Shown here: piece after piece, positions 7,126 to 13,905 of the stretch
How the letters are laid out: every line of letters starts with the position of its first letter
Numbering within the stretch: position 1 is the stretch's first letter
Source of the DNA: Zymogenus sp964542895
GTDB lineage: Bacteria; Desulfobacterota; Zymogenia; Zymogenales; Zymogenaceae
Direction: 5' to 3'
NCBI GenBank assembly: GCA_964542895.1
Contig: CAZIWT010000087.1
Span: 1-15,235 of the forward strand
Length of the DNA stretch: 15,235 nt
Translations under genes and position numbers: made by a program
Notes under the pieces: model-generated
Databases searched by the model: none
What the model was told of the DNA's origin: nothing
The model's input: only the letters and a program-made list of their open reading frames with translations

Positions 7126-7548
7126 ATGGTTTTTAGGTTTTTAGCTTTGAGAGGTCTAAGGAGGTGGTTCCATCTCCTGACTGTTCTTCTTTTCTCTTCT
7201 TTTTTCGTTTTTGTAAATCCCTTCTCCGGTGTAACCGGGGAGGAGGAAAATCTGATTTTGGGGAAGGTCTACAACGACACCGACCTCGTCCCGCCGATGC
7301 ACGGGCCTGTGCCAATTAACATAGTTGTGGACGACTACTTCATGGGGAGGGTGGAGCCGGGTAAGAGCCTCGTCATTGGTTTGAAGCCGAGGAGGGTCCC
7401 CTATGTGGTGAAGGCTTACGTTTTCGATTACGACGGCAGCTCTTTCTTCGCGGTGGTGGATCTCCCGCTGAAAAGCTCCGTCATGGTTCCGGTGAGCCAC
7501 AGGGGAGAGATCTCCCCGTTCTGGGTTGCCTTTGAGGGAATCCGTTAG
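7126..7548 (+). CDS. Secreted or membrane-anchored protein, unknown function
   Basis: This 140-residue protein has a basic N terminus (RGLRRW) and a hydrophobic segment at about residues 15-34 that should act as a signal peptide or anchor. The remaining 100 or so residues contain no cysteine and look beta-rich (alternating valines, GPVPINIVVDDYFMGRV, YVVKAYVFDYDG). I do not recognise the family. The start is well supported by a GGGAGG site eight bases before the ATG. It is placed 14 bases after queH and 17 before the DUF2905 gene, so it belongs to this operon, and an envelope location fits the membrane genes downstream. Confidence 0.75.
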   Translation: MVFRFLALRGLRRWFHLLTVLLFSSFFVFVNPFSGVTGEEENLILGKVYNDTDLVPPMHGPVPINIVVDDYFMGRVEPGKSLVIGLKPRRVPYVVKAYVFDYDGSSFFAVVDLPLKSSVMVPVSHRGEISPFWVAFEGIR

Positions 7549-7565
7549 GTTGGAGAGTCGGGATT

Positions 7566-7784
7566 ATGGGATTCGGCGAGATAGGAAGGATACTCGTAGT
7601 AATCGGCCTTATTCTGGTTGCCCTGGGTTTTCTCCTGATATTTCAGGGGAAGATACCCTTTCTGGGGAGGCTCCCTGGGGATATAATAGTTAAGAGGGGG
7701 AACTTTACCCTCTACTTTCCCCTGACTACGATGATTTTGATCAGCGTGATCTTGAGCCTCGTTTTTGTGTTATTTAGAAAGTGA
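7566..7784 (+). CDS. DUF2905 small membrane protein
   Basis: This 72-residue protein has two membrane helices (about residues 7-27 and 51-69) separated by a conserved loop containing LGRLPGDIIVKRGNFTLYFPL. That LPGDI...RGN...YFP pattern is the hallmark of the DUF2905 family, short membrane proteins of unknown function that are widespread in bacteria. Length is typical. It sits between an unknown secreted protein and the coiled-coil/SPFH pair in one apparent operon. No catalytic residues can be named. Confidence 0.85.
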   Translation: MGFGEIGRILVVIGLILVALGFLLIFQGKIPFLGRLPGDIIVKRGNFTLYFPLTTMILISVILSLVFVLFRK

Positions 7785-7820
7785 TGTCAAAAGTTATAGG
7801 TAATTTTTTTGGAGGTCATC

Positions 7821-8375
7821 ATGCCTGAGAAGGGCGTATTCTGGGAGGGAATATCGGAGGGGATCGCGGAGAAGTTGGAGGGTATAATCGAGTTTATTCC
7901 GCTCCTCGGAAGCTACCTCAGAAGGGAGAACGATCGGGAGGTAGATAAGCTGATCCGGGAGCATATAGCCGAGAGGTTCGACAGCCTGAAGAAGTCCCTC
8001 ATGAAGGTTATGGAGGCCGGGGCGGAATCGGGAAAGCTCGAGGGCCTGGACAAGCTCGATCGCTATTCAAGGAGACTCGACAAGCTGAGGGACACGGTCA
8101 AGTTCGCCGCCCACGGCTACTCCGGTCTATTTGACAGAATCAAGGTCAGGGATGAGGAGCTGGAGGCGCTTTTCAGCTATGACCTTCAGATGCTGACCAA
8201 GATCGAGGAGACCGACAAGCGTCTTTCCGCGATAGACAAGGTCCTCGGTAACGAAGCGAAGCTGAAGGGGGAGATAAACGCCCTCGCGGATTTCATCTCG
8301 GAGATGGAGACTATCGTTCAGGACAGGAAGTACGCCGTGACGAAGGGCGGCCAGTTTCAGGGCGATGAAGCTTAG
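7821..8375 (+). CDS. Helical coiled-coil protein paired with SPFH gene
   Basis: This 184-residue soluble protein is highly charged and almost entirely predicted helical. It lacks cysteines, a signal peptide and membrane helices, apart from a short N-terminal amphipathic-looking segment (GIIEFIPLLGSYL). Notable blocks are RRENDREVDKLIREHIAERFDSL, a Leu-Asp-Lys/Arg-rich centre, then AAHGYSGLFDRIKVRDEELEAL. I recall similar proteins beside SPFH genes elsewhere but know no named family. The overall shape, and its place just before a YdjI-type SPFH gene, suggest it stands in for PspA, though I see no PspA signature. The ATG at 7821 has GGAGG five bases upstream; an in-frame TTG four codons earlier overlaps that site and was rejected. 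SPFH follows after 35 bases. Confidence 0.8.
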   Translation: MPEKGVFWEGISEGIAEKLEGIIEFIPLLGSYLRRENDREVDKLIREHIAERFDSLKKSLMKVMEAGAESGKLEGLDKLDRYSRRLDKLRDTVKFAAHGYSGLFDRIKVRDEELEALFSYDLQMLTKIEETDKRLSAIDKVLGNEAKLKGEINALADFISEMETIVQDRKYAVTKGGQFQGDEA

Positions 8376-8395
8376 AAAAGACAAATCAGGATAAA

Positions 8396-8410
8396 AGGAG
8401 GTCACCTCTT
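8396..8410 (+). promoter_or_regulatory. Strong ribosome-binding site inside a hairpin
   Basis: The SPFH gene has a near-perfect AAGGAGGT (8395-8402) eight bases before its ATG. AGGAGG (8396-8401) can pair with CCTCTT (8405-8410), with one G-U pair and a three-base loop TCA. The hairpin ends exactly at the start codon, so it could hide the site and limit initiation unless melted or opened by ribosomes finishing the preceding gene. Confidence 0.4.
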
Positions 8411-9589
8411 ATGTCTCAATTTTTAGAAGTTATCGAATACTTTTTTGAAGACGAAACCGAGATGGTCCATAGAATTCCGGAGACCGGATCTGCGGAGACG
8501 AAGCTCGGGGCGCAGCTTGTTATAAGGGAGAACGAGGCCGCCATTTTCTTCAGGGACGGGAAGGGGCTCGACGTCTTCGGGCCCGGAAGACACACCCTGA
8601 CCACGATGAACCTCCCGATTTTGACGAAGATTCTCGCGCTCCCCTTCGGACATAAAAGCCCCTTTCGCTGCGAGGTCATCTTCCTCAACATGAAGATTTT
8701 TACCGATCTCAAGTGGGGGACGAGAAATCCGGTCGCCTTCAGGGACGAGGAGTTCGGCCTCGTGAGGTTGAGGGCCTACGGCAACTACACGTTGAGGATT
8801 ACCCAGCCCCTCCTGTTTGTAAATACGCTGGTTGCCACGAAGTCGATGATGACAACCGAGAGCATATCGGGATATCTGAGGGACGTTATCGTCTCGCGCC
8901 TGAACGATCTTCTCGGTGAACATATGAAGACTATTCTCGACCTTCCCCAGAACTACAGTGAGCTCGCCGTAGTGGCGAAGGTGAGGATAAAGGACGATTT
9001 TGACAAATACGGGATCGAGCTGATCGATTTCTACATAAACGAGATAACCCCGCCCGACGAGGTGCAGCGCATCATTGACGAGAGGACGGGCATGGGGGTT
9101 GTGGGCGACATGAACGAGTTTCTGAAATACGAGGCCGCGAAGGCCGTGGGGATTCTAGGCGAGGGGGGCAAGGGAGGCGAAGGTGGAGCCGCCGCCGGTG
9201 CGGGTGCGGGAAGCGCGGCCGGAACCGGGGCCGCCGCCGGAATGGGGGTTGGCGTGGGGGCCGGCCTCGGGATGATGGTCCCGGGGATGATATTTAAGAC
9301 CATGATGGAGGGAGGCGCCACGCCGGAGGCGATAAAGAAGCAGGGATACGTAAACTGCCCGAAGTGTCACGCAAACGTCCAGCTGAACTCCAGGTTCTGC
9401 CCCAGCTGCGGGACGCAGCTCGTCGTGGTCAATAAGTGCGGGAAGTGCGGAGCCGAGCTTCCCCCGGAGGCCAAATTCTGCCCGGAGTGCGGCAAGGTCG
9501 TCGGGGAGGAGACGAAATGTAAAAAGTGCGGCGCTAAGCTGCCGGATGGGACAAAATTCTGCACCGAGTGCGGCGAAAAGGTGGAATAG
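8411..9589 (+). CDS. YdjI-type SPFH protein with three zinc ribbons
   Basis: This 392-residue protein has an SPFH/band-7 domain (about residues 36-240) of the YdjI ('virion core protein'-like) family, seen in CEVIFLNMKIFTDLKWGTRNP near residues 87-107 and GVVGDMNEF (230-238). A glycine/alanine-rich linker follows (about 251-300). The tail carries three successive four-cysteine zinc ribbons starting at C316, C343 and C370, each CxxC-x10-11-CxxCG. In Bacillus subtilis YdjI works with zinc-ribbon membrane proteins to bring PspA to the membrane; a similar scaffold role here is inference. It has no membrane helix, so docking must come from partners or the SPFH surface. One zinc ribbon is usual for the family as I recall it, so three is unusual. 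It follows the coiled-coil gene by 35 bases. Confidence 0.9.
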   Translation: MSQFLEVIEYFFEDETEMVHRIPETGSAETKLGAQLVIRENEAAIFFRDGKGLDVFGPGRHTLTTMNLPILTKILALPFGHKSPFRCEVIFLNMKIFTDLKWGTRNPVAFRDEEFGLVRLRAYGNYTLRITQPLLFVNTLVATKSMMTTESISGYLRDVIVSRLNDLLGEHMKTILDLPQNYSELAVVAKVRIKDDFDKYGIELIDFYINEITPPDEVQRIIDERTGMGVVGDMNEFLKYEAAKAVGILGEGGKGGEGGAAAGAGAGSAAGTGAAAGMGVGVGAGLGMMVPGMIFKTMMEGGATPEAIKKQGYVNCPKCHANVQLNSRFCPSCGTQLVVVNKCGKCGAELPPEAKFCPECGKVVGEETKCKKCGAKLPDGTKFCTECGEKVE

Positions 9590-9883
9590 CGGTCCTGTTC
9601 GATCGGGGCGATTGACTTGTTATTTTTGAAGGTCGATCTATTGTAAAACTTTTAGATATAAGCCATGCCTGACGTTTAGGACTGTATATCCACTTTCGGT
9701 TGATTTGGGATTTAATTGGAGTGTCTTGTAGTTCCTGAATAATAGATTATCTAAGACGGCTTTACTATGCGGGAGGGTGCTAAAGGGGAAGGGGGACACT
9801 GTTCAAGTATCTGGTTCGATTTTATCGACTTCCCTTGGATATAGAGAAATTGCCCTTGGGCGGTCTTGACGAATATAAGATAA
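9590..9883. other. Gap between SPFH gene and zinc-ribbon genes
   Basis: These 294 AT-leaning bases show no credible gene and no convincing terminator. Near the right end TTGCCC (9850-9855) and TATAAG (9874-9879), spaced by 18 bases, could be a promoter. It would start transcription almost on top of the ATG at 9884. The gap means the zinc-ribbon genes may have their own transcript. Confidence 0.3.
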
Positions 9884-10624
9884 ATGATACTCACATGCTC
9901 TCAATGTGGGGCTAAATTAAAAATAGAAGTCTTCAAGCGGTTCCTGACCTGCCCTTACTGCAAGTCCTCCCTCGTCGTCGATAGGGACCGAACCGTTGAA
10001 TGCTACTCCCTGAATCACGTAAGAAACGACATCTGGGTCAAGGGGGTGCTCAGGGCGTGGTTAAAGAAGACGGGGGTGGAGGAGGATGTCAAGGATATAA
10101 GGATCGATTTCAAGCTCTTCCCTGTGTGGCACGCCTCGTTTGAGAACGGTAAGACCGTAACCCAGCCCGCGGCAAGGACGCTCCACACCGAGATATCGTC
10201 GATTAAAATTCCCGCCGGTGATCTCAAGGCTTTCGACCAGAACACGTCGCTGACAGAGGCGGTCGCCCCTACCGTGAGGCACGAGGCGGCGGCCGTATGG
10301 ACCACAGATACTCACGATGAGAAGAGGGAGATAAAGAGGCTGTGGCTTGTCTACCTCCCGATATACTTCATCGATTACCGGGAGAACGGTGAGCGCCACA
10401 GGGCGTCCGTCGTGGGGGAATCCACAAAAATATACTCCGACACGAAGGCGGTGGCCGATCCCTACAAGATCCCGGTAAAGCACCTCCTCTTCTTTACCGT
10501 CGCCTTCGGGACCTTTCTTGGCCTCGGCTTTTCAATCTCCGAAGACATCCTTATAAAGGGGATATCTATGGCCGCCGCCACCCTTCTGTTTTCGGCGGTT
10601 TCGTGGTTCTATTTGAGGAAGTGA
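9884..10624 (+). CDS. Zinc-ribbon protein with two C-terminal membrane helices
   Basis: This 246-residue protein begins with a compact zinc ribbon using C5, C8, C23 and C26. A soluble region follows, containing LFPVWHASF (F79-P80-V81-W82) and, later, YLPIYFIDYR, two similar strand-like motifs each followed by a short polar hairpin. Two membrane helices (about 198-219 and 224-243) close the protein. This layout resembles the TFIIB-type zinc-ribbon membrane proteins (YdjG-like) that accompany SPFH and PspA genes. The ribbon would be cytoplasmic and probably mediates protein contacts with the SPFH protein rather than binding DNA, which is inference. The start is the only ATG that leaves the ribbon at the N terminus; no good ribosome-binding site is visible. 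It is first of three related genes. Confidence 0.75.
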   Translation: MILTCSQCGAKLKIEVFKRFLTCPYCKSSLVVDRDRTVECYSLNHVRNDIWVKGVLRAWLKKTGVEEDVKDIRIDFKLFPVWHASFENGKTVTQPAARTLHTEISSIKIPAGDLKAFDQNTSLTEAVAPTVRHEAAAVWTTDTHDEKREIKRLWLVYLPIYFIDYRENGERHRASVVGESTKIYSDTKAVADPYKIPVKHLLFFTVAFGTFLGLGFSISEDILIKGISMAAATLLFSAVSWFYLRK

Positions 10625-10680
10625 TCCGTCGTTTGTTCGTTTAAGGGACGGCATGGATTTTTATTTATATTTTTTTTGGT

Positions 10681-11700
10681 GTGAAATTGGAGCTGCAGCA
10701 AAAAGGATCGGTCGATTCAGCCGAGATGGTCTTTACCATTGCGGTTATATGCCCTTCCTGCGGGGGATCGATATCGTTTGTCGAGGGGAGCAGGAAGGTG
10801 GTCTGCTCTCACTGCGGTCTCTCCCACATCGTCGTGGGGGGGGGTGGCCTCAAGCGGTTCTATTTCCCGAAGATGACAAGGCGGGCCGACGCGCTGAAAG
10901 CGGTAAGGGAGTTCGTGAAGTCAAAGACTAAAGGCGAAGAGGAGAAGAGGAGCGTCCGCCTTATAGACGCGAAGCTCGTTTACGTGCCGGTCTATCGGGC
11001 CAAGGTGAAGGGGGGAGGATTGTACATAGGTGAGGAGGGGGGGGAGATAATTTCTAATGAAAAAGTACAAGATACCGGTGAAGTAATCATAATTCGAAAA
11101 CCAAAAAAACTGGTAAATGGAAACACGTTTAAGGAGATCAGCTACTTTATTCCCGCCCTGGACGTGACGGAGCTCGGTTCCTTCGGAATTTCCACGAAAT
11201 CGAGCGTGTTAAAGCTTCACTTCTTCGAAGAGGAGCTCGTGAGCGAAAAGTGGATGGTCTTTGACTCCGTAGGGGATCCCCAGATGGCCCTGGAGAAGGC
11301 CTGGGGTGTTCTGGCTTCCTCCCTCAAGCCCCAGGGGTTTAGAATTAACTATTTTGAGGTTGAGCGGATTTCAGGGGAGATATCCCAGATCCATTACCCC
11401 CTCTACCTCGTCAGGTTTCTCCTCGACGGGGAGGCGATACTGGCCGTGGTGGACGGCCTGGGGGGAAACGTCATCAAGGCGAGGATACCGAAAAAGATGA
11501 AGAGATTCAATCCCGTGCCCGGTGTCTTGATACTATCACTCGTCGCCTTTATCCTCTCCCTCTTTCCCGGGATCTACATCTTGATTCCCATAGCCTTGTC
11601 CGTGTTTGCCGTCCTTTCGGTCGGGACGGATAAGTTCCTCTTGGCGATAAAGAGACTGTTCGTTTCGCCCACACAAAGGGAGGACTACACCGTTGGCTAA
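10681..11700 (+). CDS. Second zinc-ribbon membrane protein, paralogue
   Basis: This 339-residue protein has a zinc ribbon at C24, C27, C42 and C45, then YVPVYRAKV (101-109) and later HYPLYLVRFLLDGEAILAVVDG. These match in order the two motif blocks of the preceding gene and argue for common ancestry. Two hydrophobic segments at about 281-296 and 299-315 form a membrane hairpin. The start is uncertain: GTG at 10681 is used here because the sequence after it still looks coding, but an ATG at 10726 would place the first cysteine at residue 9, as in its neighbours. Neither has a good ribosome-binding site. The stretch encoding about residues 123-150 is strikingly AT-rich compared with the rest. 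It overlaps the third gene by eight bases. Confidence 0.75.
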   Translation: MKLELQQKGSVDSAEMVFTIAVICPSCGGSISFVEGSRKVVCSHCGLSHIVVGGGGLKRFYFPKMTRRADALKAVREFVKSKTKGEEEKRSVRLIDAKLVYVPVYRAKVKGGGLYIGEEGGEIISNEKVQDTGEVIIIRKPKKLVNGNTFKEISYFIPALDVTELGSFGISTKSSVLKLHFFEEELVSEKWMVFDSVGDPQMALEKAWGVLASSLKPQGFRINYFEVERISGEISQIHYPLYLVRFLLDGEAILAVVDGLGGNVIKARIPKKMKRFNPVPGVLILSLVAFILSLFPGIYILIPIALSVFAVLSVGTDKFLLAIKRLFVSPTQREDYTVG

Positions 11701-12364
11701 GGCGCCCACACTTCGGCTTTTGCCCCTCAGGTGTCCCAGCTGTGCGGATGACATCGGGATCGGGTCTATGGACGCCCTATTTTTCTGCAGGAGGTGCCTG
11801 ACCCTCTGGGAAGAGAGAGGGGGAAAACTCGAGAAGCGGGACGTTCAATTCATAGGGAAGACCGATTTGACGCCCTACTATATACCTTTTTGGACCTACG
11901 GGCTCACTGTGGATACCCCGATGGGGAGGATAGAAGATTTTCACGGCTACATCCGTCATATTGCCTTCGCCAAGTCGATCGACTTCGTGGAAAACCACCC
12001 CTTAAAGCTCCACGTCCTGGCCGCGCTGACCAGGACGGAGCCGCACCGCCTGACCATTTCAAGGAGGTTCACGTACAAACAGGTTGTACTTGAGAGGTCG
12101 GAGCCGCGAAACGGATATATATGGGGGCCTGTGGTGGGCGAGGCCGCAGCTAAGAATTACTCTAAGATAATCTTCCTGTCGACCTTGAGCGAGGCGAGGA
12201 GAAGCTCCGTCGAATTCGTGTCGAAGCTCGAAGTCCACCTAACCGACCCGATCCTCTCGTTCGTCTCTTTTCGGGAGGACGGCGCTTACTACCGGGAGGG
12301 GACAACCCGAATAGCGATCTCCAAGGGGCTGATTGCGGAAGACTCCGGGGTATTTAGCCCGTAG
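11693..12364 (+). CDS. Third zinc-ribbon protein, soluble paralogue
   Basis: This 223-residue protein starts with a zinc ribbon (C14, C17, C32, C35) followed by YYIPFWTYG (62-70), the same strand motif found in the two genes before it. A second region of similarity includes NGYIWGPVVGEAAAKNY. Unlike its neighbours it shows no membrane helix, so it is probably cytoplasmic or recruited by them. The start is TTG at 11693, inside the end of the preceding gene, with AAGGGAGG nine bases upstream. The overlap suggests translational coupling and a fixed ratio of the two proteins. I know no named function. The three genes together look like a divergent tandem triplet serving the SPFH protein upstream. 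Confidence 0.72.
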   Translation: MAKAPTLRLLPLRCPSCADDIGIGSMDALFFCRRCLTLWEERGGKLEKRDVQFIGKTDLTPYYIPFWTYGLTVDTPMGRIEDFHGYIRHIAFAKSIDFVENHPLKLHVLAALTRTEPHRLTISRRFTYKQVVLERSEPRNGYIWGPVVGEAAAKNYSKIIFLSTLSEARRSSVEFVSKLEVHLTDPILSFVSFREDGAYYREGTTRIAISKGLIAEDSGVFSP

Positions 12365-12420
12365 CGGAGATGCCGGATGGAAAGTCATGCCGAAAAGGGG
12401 AAGATGACCGTGGAAAAGGC

Positions 12421-12449
12421 TTGAACGGCACACAATAGGGATATATAAT
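12421..12449 (+). promoter_or_regulatory. Near-consensus sigma70 promoter of lpxC
   Basis: TTGAAC (12421-12426) and a perfect TATAAT (12444-12449) are spaced by 17 bases. Transcription would be expected at about 12455-12457, which coincides with the lpxC ATG at 12457. The lpxC operon would then be read from a leaderless or nearly leaderless mRNA, or from read-through of the zinc-ribbon operon. Confidence 0.6.
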
Positions 12450-12456
12450 AGCGGGG

Positions 12457-13329
12457 ATGTATAAAAGCCTTTATCAGAGGGGGATAGAGAGGGAGGTCTC
12501 CACGACGGGAGTTGGGATACATACCGGGAATCCCGTCACCGTAAACCTAAAGCCGGCCGCGCCGGGAGATGGGATCGCCTTCATAGTCCGGGACGGTGCC
12601 GGGCCGGTCAGAATCCCCGCCCACTTTTCGATGGTCAAAAACACCACGCTGGCAACGACCCTGACCGCAGGCGATGCGAGCGTCTCCACCGTGGAGCACC
12701 TCATGGCCGTCCTCTCCGTATTCGGCGTGGACAACGTAAACGTCCATGTGGACGGCCCGGAACTTCCCGTCCTGGACGGGAGCGCCGCGGGGTATATATC
12801 TCTCTTAAACTCCGCCGGTTTTGTGGATTATATGGAGAAGAGGAGATTTGCGAGGGTAACGGGTGAGGTCGGGGTAGAGTCGGACGGCAGCCGGGCGGGG
12901 CTGACCCCGTGGGACGGAGGCCTCTACATAGATTACACCATAGTGTACGAAAATCCCCACATAGGTACACAGCGGCTGGAGTTCGAGCCAACAGAGGTTT
13001 TTTTTGAGAGAGAGATAGCCCCTGCGAGGACCTTCGGCCTCCTTAAGGATGTGAAGTCCATGTACGAGCGCGGCCTGGCCCTCGGGGGAGGTCTCGACAA
13101 CGCCCTGATCATCGGCGACGACGGGGTGGTGAATCCGGACGGACTGAGGTTTCCGGACGAATGCGTGAGGCACAAGTGCCTCGACGCACTGGGGGACCTG
13201 GCGCTCTTCGGGATGCCGATTATCGGTAAATTCACCGCCTATAAATCGGGGCACAGACTGAACCACCTGCTCCTGAAGGAGCTGGCCGAGACCGGAAGAT
13301 ATGAGGTTGTCGAGGGGATGATTGACTAA
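12457..13329 (+). CDS. lpxC: UDP-3-O-acyl-N-acetylglucosamine deacetylase LpxC
   Basis: This 290-residue zinc enzyme removes the acetyl group from UDP-3-O-acyl-GlcNAc, the committed step of lipid A synthesis, in the cytoplasm. Catalytic and zinc residues are all present: E80 and H81 (TVEHLMA), H239 and D243 (RHKCLDALGD) and H266 (SGHRLNH), matching E78, H79, H238, D242 and H265 of E. coli. The TGVGIHTG block near the N terminus and PARTFG in the second half are also typical. Length is slightly below the usual 300 or so. The ATG is backed by the conserved N-terminal spacing; GCGGGG directly abuts it, too close for a normal ribosome-binding site. The DUF4390 gene begins at the very next base after the stop. 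Confidence 0.96.
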   Translation: MYKSLYQRGIEREVSTTGVGIHTGNPVTVNLKPAAPGDGIAFIVRDGAGPVRIPAHFSMVKNTTLATTLTAGDASVSTVEHLMAVLSVFGVDNVNVHVDGPELPVLDGSAAGYISLLNSAGFVDYMEKRRFARVTGEVGVESDGSRAGLTPWDGGLYIDYTIVYENPHIGTQRLEFEPTEVFFEREIAPARTFGLLKDVKSMYERGLALGGGLDNALIIGDDGVVNPDGLRFPDECVRHKCLDALGDLALFGMPIIGKFTAYKSGHRLNHLLLKELAETGRYEVVEGMID

Positions 13330-13896
13330 ATGAAGACTCGACTTACAATACTTTTGACGTCTCTCCTTTTGATCGTACCTTTCGGATCAAAGGCCCTGGC
13401 GCAAAAGGCCTATATCACCAACGTCATAGTCACGCCCTATCGGGGCTACGTCTACATATACTTCAACATCGAGGGATGTTTCACGCCGGAGATGGAGGAG
13501 GCGGTGAAGAGCGGAATAACGACGGCGTTTACCTTCCACGTCAACCTCAAGAGGCGCAGGGGGGGCTGGTTCGACACCCTCGTTGAGAATAACACCTTCA
13601 GGCACGTCATAAAGTACGATTCCCTCCTCGACAGATTCACCGTTATAAAGGAGGAGGACGGAAAGAGGCCGGTGGTCGTCAGAGACTTTGAAGAGGCAAA
13701 GCTTATAATGGCCCGGGTCAGGAACTACCCGATTTTCCCCTTAGAGACGCTCAAGAAGGGCGAGACGTACCGGCTTGAAATAAAGGGGGAGCTCGACATG
13801 GTCGATATCCCTAAATCCCTCCGCTACGTGCTGTTCTTTATCAGCCTCTGGGACTTCGAGACCGAGTGGTACGTGGAGGAATTTGAATACAGATAA
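13330..13896 (+). CDS. DUF4390 exported protein
   Basis: This 188-residue protein starts with a clear signal peptide (cleavage likely after A24 in ...SKALA-QKAY). The rest fits DUF4390, proteins of unknown function commonly encoded just before NtrY-type sensor kinases; the ITNVIVTPYRGYVYIYFNIEG start and the FTFHVNLKRRRGGWFD centre are the recognisable parts. It is probably periplasmic and beta-rich. Its ATG directly follows the lpxC stop codon with no gap, and it ends nine bases before the sensor gene, so all three are one operon. The conserved neighbourhood suggests it supports or is sensed by the NtrY input domain, but that is inference. Confidence 0.85.
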   Translation: MKTRLTILLTSLLLIVPFGSKALAQKAYITNVIVTPYRGYVYIYFNIEGCFTPEMEEAVKSGITTAFTFHVNLKRRRGGWFDTLVENNTFRHVIKYDSLLDRFTVIKEEDGKRPVVVRDFEEAKLIMARVRNYPIFPLETLKKGETYRLEIKGELDMVDIPKSLRYVLFFISLWDFETEWYVEEFEYR

Positions 13897-13905
13897 CTTT
13901 TAACG

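Noticed and set aside
8423..8923. Long minus-strand open frame opposite the SPFH gene
   Set aside because: It is a shadow of a GC-rich gene; composition is proline/arginine/glycine heavy and no motif is seen.
9031..9370. Minus-strand proline/alanine-rich open frames
   Set aside because: They are antisense to the glycine/alanine-rich linker of the SPFH protein, so the low complexity explains the open frames.
12805..13266. Minus-strand 153-residue open frame opposite lpxC
   Set aside because: LpxC on the plus strand has all catalytic residues; the antisense frame has no motif or start signal.
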